Part shown: piece after piece, positions 56,749 through 64,000 of the stretch
How positions within the stretch are numbered: position 1 is the stretch's first letter
How the letters are laid out: every line of letters begins with the position of its first letter
Source: Rutstroemia sp. NJR-2017a BVV2
Taxonomy: Eukaryota; Ascomycota; Leotiomycetes; Helotiales; Rutstroemiaceae
Reading direction: 5' to 3'
DNA: 64,000 bases
NCBI GenBank assembly: GCA_002946415.1
Contig: NJPS01000011.1
Coordinates: 868,001-932,000, forward strand
Program-made: the position numbers and the translations under genes
Notes under the pieces: model-generated
Database searches by the model: none
Told to the model about the DNA's origin: nothing
The model's input: only the letters and a program-made list of their open reading frames with translations

Positions 56749-57602
56749 CTAGATAGCTTCCCCAGCAGCACGTCTCAACGCACGAGCAGTCCATTCTGGA
56801 TTGCTAATCATAAAGCAATGCCCGCCACCCTTAAGTCGTTCCACAACATCAAATGCCTTCGGATTTACCATCTGTGCACCTTTGATCATCATGTCTACTA
56901 CCTCTGGAGTAAAAGAGCTTTGATCAGCTTCTCCATACAGGAATGTCGAAGGAACATCCAACCACGCCGCGTATGTCGCAGTACTGAAATATACGCCGAA
57001 ACTTTGAGGAACTAACTCGGCGATCAATTTGTCTGCCTTCTCTAAAGGAATGTCGTTGTAAAAAATCTTCTTCGCGTCCTCAGGCTCGACAGTAAAAACG
57101 CCATTCTAGGTGAGTACAGTTAGTATAGCTTATTTGCGAGGAAGTGAGGAGAGGTAGGAAGAGTAGATAATGGCAGATAGCTTACCTCTACGTCAAGCTT
57201 CATCCAGTCTGGCATCTTGGCATAGTCACCTTTGCTGGCCGCTTGGAAGCCCGGAGGCGTAGCAAAACCATTGATGACAACATATCGGACAAGACCGCCT
57301 TTCAAACCTTTGGCTTCTTGTTCTTTCTTCGAAAGTCCTTTAGGAGCTTCCCCTCCAGGCAGGCCAGTGTAGGAATGAACAACAAGGATAACGTCTTTGC
57401 CAGCAGAAACAAGCTCGATCAAGCAGTTTCGAATTCCAGCTACGTCCCCGCTGAAGTCTTCATGGGCTGGTTTAGCACCGGCAGATGGTAGTGCGAGACT
57501 GACCGTCGGATAGCCGTGGTTTTCGAGTGATGCAGCTACTTCGGAGTAGATGACAGGTTTGTGCCATGCTCCAGGGACAAGAACAACCGTTGGTTTGGAC
57601 AT
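56749..57602 (-). CDS. Alpha/beta hydrolase
   Basis: Exons 57602-57186 and 57105-56749 join in phase 0 to give about 257 residues. It begins MSKPTVVLVPGAWHKPVIYS, the oxyanion-loop start of the EstC-like PGAWH subfamily. The nucleophile elbow is VVHSYTGLPGG (Ser near 98), a degenerate GxSxG. An acid is likely in LYGEADQSS and the His in GGGHCFMISNPE. No signal peptide, so probably cytosolic. It is the only intact enzyme gene in the 55-62 kb stretch and lies between a broken methyltransferase and a truncated UbiA-type gene. It could act on an ester, lactone or epoxide of a cluster product. Confidence 0.9.
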
Positions 57603-57985
57603 GATGTAACTTCGTACTAAATTGCTGAAGATAGGTATTGAAGATAGTATTTTGAGGGGGAAGGATAAGGGATCGAAGGAGTGCGGGGCGGCGTTAGATA
57701 AACATCTACAAAAGATGTGTGACTGCCTGCTGCTAGTACGCGAGATGCAGCTTAGCTACGCCTCGTTGCGTCTCCTGAAATATTCAGGGGTGTGGTCAAG
57801 CCGCTACGATGCGTGCCGAACTCGGCATATAATTCGACCGGTTGGCCACGCCAAGATCCGGGGACCCTTTCAATCCAACATATTAGCAGGGTTTAGGTGC
57901 ACCGTGGTGGGGGCAATTACGACCGAATTGCTGGACGCGGATAATACGAGCATCGACTCTTACTACTGGTCCACGGTTATCAATT
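57603..57985. other. Spacer with possible worn 5' end of the UbiA gene
   Basis: The frame through 57840-58056 is open but off-register, and may hold the eroded N-terminal helices of the downstream gene. Confidence 0.35.
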
Positions 57986-58723
57986 TTGGAGTCAGCAAAT
58001 CGTTTACCCCCTACTTTATTTTGGATTTGGATCAATCTGCTGCCTTTCTCGATTGATAATCAACGCCACCTTGCCAGCATTGAAGAAGATCGAAAAAACA
58101 AGGCCTGGAGACCCCTTCCCTCAGGGCGGCTTACACCTGCACAAGCAACTAAGCTCATGATGATATTTTACGCTGCAGGTTTCATATCAAGCTTAATGTG
58201 CGGCTCTGTATGGCAATGTCTTGGTCTAATGGCCCTTGGATACTGGTATAACAACCTCGAGGGAGCCGACAGCCATTGGTTTATCCGCAATTTTATTAAT
58301 GCGTGCGGATACATTTGCTTTATCTCTGGAGCTTCGCAGGCTGCTACCGGCCAATCAACAATCTTCTTGAAACCCATCGCGTATCAATGGTTACTTATCT
58401 TGGGTGCCGTTGTTTTCACCACCATTTACACGCAAGACGTGCATGATCAAGAGGGGGATAGGCTTTGCGAACGATGGACACTGCTATTGGTAGTTGGAGA
58501 CTCTGTTGTACGAAAAGTGATTACTCTATCACTTTTGGTATGGTCATATCTCTGTCCAACGTTCTGGAAACTAGAAGCTATAGGCTACATACCATCAATG
58601 TTCCTGGCAGTGGTAGTTGGTTTGAGGTATTCAATGTTGAGAGACTGGGCATCTGATAAGTCTACCTTTCGAATATACAATATGTGGATCTTGAGTCTAT
58701 ATATTCTGCCACTGCTTGCTTGA
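57986..58723 (+). pseudogene. UbiA-type membrane prenyltransferase/terpene cyclase, 5' truncated
   Basis: An open frame of 245 codons without an ATG. It starts in PTLFWIWINLLPFSIDNQR, runs through SIEEDRKNKAWRPLPSGRLT (a first acidic motif of the UbiA superfamily in a modified form), several hydrophobic helices, then TTIYTQDVHDQEGDR, the second DxxDxEGD motif, and more helices to the stop. UbiA proteins of about 300-330 residues have nine helices; roughly the first two are missing here. The arrangement recalls fungal UbiA-type sesquiterpene cyclases such as the fumagillin Fma-TC, though a prenyltransferase is equally possible. Mg2+-bound diphosphates would be the substrate. It is damaged at the 5' end, so likely inactive. 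Confidence 0.75.
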
Positions 58724-58940
58724 GACATGGAAGGTTAAAGATTTGGATGGCTTAGACAACAGACATCTCCGCGTATAACCTCTGTTTCGAAGAATCATAT
58801 TGGCAAAAGAGTAGAGGAACCGCACTATCATTAGGACGTTCGAAGGATGATCATCATCTAAGTACATTTAGGAAGACGATCCGCTATTATCTCAATTTCT
58901 ATCTGTTTGTGAGACCGTGTTTTCCAGATCATCTTCAGGC
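58724..58940. other. Spacer
   Basis: 3' flank of the UbiA relic; nothing seen. Confidence 0.5.
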
Positions 58941-59430
58941 TAGGCTGCGAAATGGGTACCAATGGGTGGGTAAGTGCACCGCTTCCACCCACCCACCCAG
59001 CCACCCACGGGTACCCATAGGTGGATTTTCCAGCTATCCAACCTACCCATCCACCCATCTACCCAATCAGGGGTGTCAAATACCAGAGATAGGCCCGTAA
59101 CAGGCAATGGATAGTCAAAGTAGCCCTCAAATAGCCTACTAAATACTTCTTAGTTATTAGAACCAACCTATAAGTGCCAACCCGGCGGGTACCCAACCCA
59201 CTCGGTGTGTAGGTCCGTAGCTTACTAATAGGTACCCAGTGGGTGGATTGAAGTTTATTTTGACCATCTGTTAGCTTTTCCGAGCCTCTCTCTACTACAT
59301 ACCACTCATGATTAGGCAAATAGCTAGGATGGATAGCTAGAAAGCCTACCCATATATACCTATGGGTAGGCTACGAACCTACCTACCGGCTGGGTCGGGT
59401 ACCAGCCGGGTTGGGCTCCGACCAGACCCT
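58941..59430. mobile_element. Eroded, nested hAT-type elements, copy 4 cluster
   Basis: Starts TAGGCTGCGAA at 58941 and is filled with GGTACCCATGGGTGGG and ACCCACCCA words. A worn opposite end TCCGTAGCTTA (three transitions from TTCGCAGCCTA) closes at about 59226. A further end TAGGCTACGAA (one transition) begins at 59371. No clean 8-bp duplication is seen, as expected for nested or truncated copies. Confidence 0.65.
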
Positions 59431-59855
59431 TACTTTAGCTATTTTGGGATCGATGAAATATCGGTTCCTGTTTGCAGAAAATTTCAAGTGAAATGATTCT
59501 AGATTCGGATACCTAGCTGCAGATACCTATGAGCCCCGCGCCACCCAGACATACTGCAGGCACTGTAACGCATAACACGACTCAATTGCTTTATTGTTCA
59601 GAGAACTCGGTATATTAAGCACTCTCAGGTGTGAGATATGCATGTCATCGTTAATATGGATCATGTTGATATTTTCGTCACTGAGGTGCACAATGACACA
59701 GCCTATGGTTTAGCCACACAAATTTAACTAGCTGACGGAGAGCTCCCAATTTTCAACTGCAAGCATTTCTCTCTTTGTTTCCCAATCCAGGATGTGCCGC
59801 GAAATTATTCTTCTCGGTAGTTTTGAAATTTGGAAAGAATTTCATACCTATAAAG
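59431..59855. other. Spacer
   Basis: 5' flank of the P450 relic; nothing firm. Confidence 0.5.
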
Positions 59856-61509
59856 ATGTCTAGATATGAGACTCTAGGTGTTAGCCAGACCTCAGGTGTT
59901 GCAACAATATTATTAGCTGTTGTAGCGGTGAGCATCTCATATCTGTTGCTTGGTATCGAATATGCTGACCAGCGAGAAGTACTTTCTATACCACGCGATT
60001 TACAACCTTTACCTTCATCCACTTCCCATGTTCCTGGACCTCCCGCTTGCTCTGCTTCGCGTTTGCCATTTGCCAAGGCACTCATCGCTGGAACAATTGT
60101 TCACGATGTCGAGAAGATACACCGAAAATATGGACCCGCTGTACGAATTGCTCCAAACGAAATCTCATTCGCTCATAGTCAAGCATGGACAGACATATTT
60201 ACCGTTAGACCCGGCCATTTACCTTTCCCAAAAGACCTTGTCTGGTGGGCTACGCAACCTGGTCATCTAGAGTCACTTATCAGCGCTGGTCTCGACGACC
60301 ACGCTCGTATGCGCAAACTTCTTCATCACGGATTTACGCCTCGTGCACTCAAGATGCAGGAGCCTATTCTGCATAGGTACGTGAGTTTACTGGTCGAACG
60401 ATTGAGCGAGCGAGCTATGGAGACACCAGAAGGAGGTGCCTTGGATATTGTTCCCTGGTTCAATTACACAAGTTTTGATATATTCGGAGATCTAGGTTTC
60501 GGTGAATCCTTTGATTGTCTGCAATATTCTCGCTATCATCTGTGGATTGCTTTACTATTCAACAGCGTCAAAGCATCTGGGTTCGTCATTACTGCGAGAT
60601 TTTATCCATGGGTGGAGAGATTACTCATGAAGCTTATTTCCAAATCACTCAAGGAAATGCACAGCGACCATTTCAAACAGATTAAAAACAAGGTGAATAG
60701 GCGTCTTAATTGGGAGTTGGAGAGGCCCGATCTTATGTCTCACGTCATCAAGCACAACGGTACCGATAAAGAGTCAGAAGGTATGACGCTCGAGGAGATT
60801 CAGGTGACATTCATGATACTCACCACCGCGGGGAGCGAGACAACTGCAACCGTCTTGAGTGGTACTGTGAACTATCTCATGTCACATGGCAATATATACA
60901 AAGCTTGTGGAGGAAATACGCGGAACTGAAACACAAATTACCTTGGAAGCCTTGGAATAACTCGAGTACCTCAACGCTGTAATACAGGAAGGGATAAGGT
61001 TATGTCCACCTGTCCCAGTTATGTTACCGAGAATTGCTTTTGGATGCCTGCAGGTGTAATTTTCATCTCATTCTGTCCTTATATAACTGCGTCTTCATTT
61101 TCTTGAAGCCGTTCTTCGACCTTCTTGAAATTATATACCAGCCCTCTATCAAGTCTAATAACCCAAATAGACAAGCGTATCTCTATAATCTTGGACACTC
61201 TACCGCGATCCAAAATACTTCCATGATGCCACTTCGTCCATCCCTGAGCGATGGCTACCCGAAGCCACCCAGCCGAATTCGCTATATGCTAAGGATGAAA
61301 GACAAGCAGTTCAAGCATTCAGTACAGGACCGCGAGTATGTATGGGAAGACATCTAGCCTGGGCAGAATTACGTTTGATCACTGCGAGATTGCTGTGGTC
61401 CTTTGATTTGGAGGCGGCTGGAGAATTACTACGCCGGGATCAGTTGAGAACTTTCTTGCTTGTGGAAAAGAAGCCACTCGAAATCAGAATTCGAATGAGG
61501 AATAATTGA
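59856..61509 (+). pseudogene. Cytochrome P450 relic
   Basis: From the ATG at 59856 an N-terminal membrane anchor leads to the AIYNLYLHPL hinge, then in another frame the proline-rich PGPPACS segment (one base lost near 60030). The body follows: HRKYGPAVRIAPNEISFA, then FTPRALKMQEPI, FGDLGFGESFDCL, the I-helix LTTAGSETTATVLSG, an ExxR-type helix VIQEGIRLCPPVPVM, and the haem loop FSTGPRVCMGRHLAWAELRL with its Cys kept. Breaks: the early frame change, another near 60900, an in-frame TAA at about 60957, and more between 61050 and 61260, where the PERF region is unclear. The motif order is that of a class II fungal P450 (about 500 residues, ER membrane, with P450 reductase). It is not functional as it stands. 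Confidence 0.85.
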
Positions 61510-61961
61510 AGTCTTTTTTCAACTTGAAATAAGAATCCTAGTTGCCGAGTGAGGCTCGGGTAGGGCTTGAATTGGGCTCGAACGAATAATCTTATATGAG
61601 CCATGTTCTATAGCTACTCTTGGTTAGCCTGAGCTCCTCCTATAGCTGAAGTGTCGTCGCCTCCATGCCTGATACGGGGTAGTCTCTTTTTATCGTGCCA
61701 AGAACCTCAAACGCGGGGCGCTCGTGCGACTCCGCCAATTTTGGCAAATCGGGCGAAGCCGACTGTATTAGGGAGCGAGACATAATAGAGTTCCTTAAGA
61801 TCAGCTCGATACTAGCTTTCATTCCTAGATTTCCACTCGAGTCGGTATCTCAAATAAGCAGCCCCTCAAGATGTAAATTGCTATACCAATTAATTGAATT
61901 GCTTTTATATAAGCAATACTTGTTTAATCAAAATAACCTTCCATAGAAGGCACAGTAAAAC
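61510..61961. other. Intergenic spacer
   Basis: AT-rich near 61870-61930; nothing else. Confidence 0.5.
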
Positions 61962-62927
61962 TTATGTAACCAGATATGCCCCATGAATAAAGATTAGAAA
62001 CCATGTAGCGATAACAATAACCTGTGTCTTCCTGTTGCTTTTTGTACGCAAGGCTGAACTCGGCTTAGAAGTACTCGGTGGTGTGGAAGATGTGGCAGAC
62101 GCCGTTGCAATATCGGAGGGCTGGTGGACCAAGATTCCCATACCCTGGGCTGCCACTCCGACATAAGATGTCACTTCAGAGGGCGCAAAAGATGTTGTCA
62201 CTGTTGATCCTGGCATCGTTCCCGTGATAGTCAGTAGACCTCCATTGATCGTTTGTCCACCAATAGTCCATGTGCCGGTTACGGTGTCCAAGTCGACCTC
62301 GGGGGCTTCATTCCTACAGCCAGTAGACGGAGTAAAGACTGAACTTGGGAGAGTAGAGTAGCAGCCGCCATTCGTAGCTGTGTAAGAACTGGATAAAGAT
62401 ATTAGCTTCCGCATCCCTGACATATATTTTTCGAGGTAAATAATTAGATGAAAGGGTGTGAACCTAGGACAGCATAAAATGGCAGTCTCGCCAGGATCAA
62501 GAGCTGCTAGAAACGCATCTAGTTGTGGCTCAAAGAACGCAACATTAGCGCCGGTGGGGATCGCATCAGACAAGTTGAATGCCCCAGAGATACTGGTCGA
62601 TGTAGGGCTATATTTCTCTGCTGCACCGACAGTAGCTTGCCCAGAGGGGCAGACTAGTCCTGGTGACTGATACACGACGAACAAACCGGCAGTTGGGTTG
62701 GTTCCCTCTGCGGAAGAGATGATAGACCGAACAATGGAACCGGAAGGATTGCAGTCCGCTGGTGGTACCCATGGACAATGAACATTCCATTGGGGAAGAG
62801 CGGAATCTGTTGCGGGAGCGATCATAGTTCTATAGGCAGTAGCGCATGATGCTGGTTCAGTGAATGTCGTGGTCGCCGGACCAATGTTCAACAGAGACCA
62901 CCCTGAGATAGAAGTAGCTGTGGGCAT
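61962..62927 (-). CDS. Ser/Thr-rich probable cell-surface protein
   Basis: Two exons: 62927-62464 and 62388-61962 (GT-AG, intron 75 bp), about 296 residues; the intron is also open in frame, so an unspliced form would be about 321 residues. The chain is rich in Ser, Thr, Gly and Pro with about eight to ten cysteines (SCATAY, VHCPW, ADCNPS, LVCPSG, ILCCPS, GGCYST, TGCRNE). The C-terminus has a Ser/Thr/Pro stalk, basic residues and a hydrophobic helix (VIVIATWFLIFIHGAYLVT), fitting a single-pass or GPI-anchored surface protein. No clear N-terminal signal peptide is seen. Family unknown. Confidence 0.75.
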   Translation of the reverse strand: MPTATSISGWSLLNIGPATTTFTEPASCATAYRTMIAPATDSALPQWNVHCPWVPPADCNPSGSIVRSIISSAEGTNPTAGLFVVYQSPGLVCPSGQATVGAAEKYSPTSTSISGAFNLSDAIPTGANVAFFEPQLDAFLAALDPGETAILCCPRFTPFHLIIYLEKYMSGMRKLISLSSSYTATNGGCYSTLPSSVFTPSTGCRNEAPEVDLDTVTGTWTIGGQTINGGLLTITGTMPGSTVTTSFAPSEVTSYVGVAAQGMGILVHQPSDIATASATSSTPPSTSKPSSALRTKSNRKTQVIVIATWFLIFIHGAYLVT

Positions 62928-63839
62928 AGTGGTTCAATATTTGAAGTACTTTAAATCAACGATGGAATAAGTAATCTTGCAGAACGTTTTTGTTGGCGGA
63001 CATTTGCAGGCTTAAGTAAGAACAGGAACCCCGCGTTTATAGATTGTTAGGGACGGGATTTCACACAACTAACCTTGGTTCTCCAAATAAGCCCGGTGAA
63101 ATCCGTCTCCGACTCGAGAAAAAGATAATTGGAATTCGAAGAAAGTGGCTGACATGGTCAAGGTCTTCGATTGGTCCCCCGCCTCTAAACAATCAGCAGT
63201 TGCAGCGAGGTTGGGTGGCGCCGGCATGGCTTGTTTCAAGCCCATTTCCTGCCCATTTCTTTATACGAGAGTATCCTTCCGATAGACCTATCGTAAAGAT
63301 AAATTAAGGAGCGCTCCAATAGGCCTATATAGCTTCCGTTATGTATATATCCATCCTATAGACTTATTGTAAATATTAGCCATTCGGAAGTACTAGGTCA
63401 AGTATAGGTAAGCTCAAGCTCGACCCATGCATAAGGCTAAGCTTAGTACTAACATACCAAAACTCGGATGAATACTTATTTTCCTATCAACTTTCGCGAT
63501 AATTATATAGCTTTAAAAAAGAGTATATCAGAATAATCAGAATGAACCGAGATATCAGATGCTGGAATTTTATATATCCTGAGTATACATTACGGTACTG
63601 ATTACTTCCTGCGAAAAAGGCCTAAACTAGAAATTATAGGGGAACAAGGGCCTATTCTTCGCCTAAGAAAATTTTGTGCGCCACCACTAAGCTCGGCGCC
63701 GCGCCATAGTACAGAAGGGGTGGACAGTAGGTCTCATCCACCCTTAGCGGTAACTTTAACACGGTGTCTTAAATATACGATAACTTGACTCGAATGCGGT
63801 TTAAAGCCACAGGTCGGGAAGGGAAGTTCCTACTCGAGT
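62928..63839. other. Intergenic region
   Basis: No gene supported; AT-rich after 63260. A short diverged repeat pair lies at 63268-63297 and 63343-63374. Confidence 0.45.
63268..63374. repeat. Diverged direct repeat pair (about 30 bp)
   Basis: TATCCTTCCGATAGACCTAT at 63268 and TATCCATCCTATAGACTTAT at 63343 are about 80 percent alike over 30 bases and share the following (C/T)GTAAA(G/T)AT; about half of the differences are C/T changes. Confidence 0.45.
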
Positions 63840-63995
63840 ACTCAAACTCAGGATGGAATCACCGCCCTACAGTATGCGGCATATTTAGGGCACGAAACAG
63901 CAGTTAAGTATCTTATCAACAGCGGAGCAAACTTGGAGACATCTAAGGTTAATGAGAGCCAAAACATACACAGGTCAATTGAAGAGCGGCGCTGA
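63840..63995 (+). pseudogene. Ankyrin-repeat fragment at the window edge
   Basis: An open plus-strand frame of 51 codons reads GITALQYAAYLGHETAVKYL and INSGANLETSKVN, one complete ankyrin unit, then stops at 63993. No start codon is nearby. It is either the worn end of a larger ankyrin gene or an exon whose intron begins in the last bases; the window ends too soon to tell. Confidence 0.55.
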
Positions 63996-64000
63996 CTCTG

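Overview
The window looks like nuclear DNA of a filamentous ascomycete. Genes carry short GT-AG introns (about 45-280 bp), and families typical of Pezizomycotina are present: a Zn2Cys6 regulator, HET-domain proteins, a fungal hybrid histidine kinase, DHA2 transporters, and a Pth11/rhodopsin-like receptor. The protein style (EMG1/NEP1, histidine kinase) suggests a leotiomycete close to Sclerotiniaceae/Helotiales. That placement is inference from memory of these families, not a search result.

Region 1 (about 1-27 kb) is a conserved core. It holds a Zn2Cys6 transcription factor (1034-3432), a small Cys-rich tail-anchored protein split over three exons (5441-6165), an ankyrin protein on the minus strand (6962-7843), a secreted Gly/Asn-rich protein (8871-10007), EMG1/NEP1 (12865-13985), a Ser/Arg-rich protein (16062-17534), a hybrid histidine kinase with seven exons (18756-22487), a probable mitochondrial protein (23014-24561) and a coiled-coil protein (24870-26762).

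Region 2 (about 27-41 kb) is transitional: a lineage-type protein (27812-28744), a short BTB-like protein (29190-29642) behind a 22-bp tandem repeat and a TATA box, two HET-domain genes (31557-34016 and 37860-40415), and between them an intact DHA2-type MFS transporter on the minus strand.

Region 3 (about 40.7-64 kb) is accessory and decaying. Broken genes lie side by side: a PRISE-type reductase, an aflatoxin-pump-like MFS transporter, a fragment resembling the Tc/ABC toxin A subunit, an FAD monooxygenase, a Pth11-like receptor, a SAM methyltransferase, a UbiA-type membrane cyclase/prenyltransferase and a cytochrome P450. Intact genes stand among them: a PHO89/PHO-4 phosphate symporter (47014-49270), an alpha/beta hydrolase (56749-57602) and a cell-surface Ser/Thr-rich protein (61962-62927). 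The mix of UbiA enzyme, P450, methyltransferase, hydrolase and monooxygenase looks like the wreck of a terpenoid or meroterpenoid cluster.

Two processes explain much of the damage. Several in-frame stops are what C-to-T change in CpA context (RIP-like) would give. A family of short hAT-type elements with TIR TAGGCTGCG(A/C)A and 8-bp target duplications has inserted at least three times; two of these insertions lie inside coding exons. I found no rRNA, convincing tRNA, CRISPR array or transposase gene.
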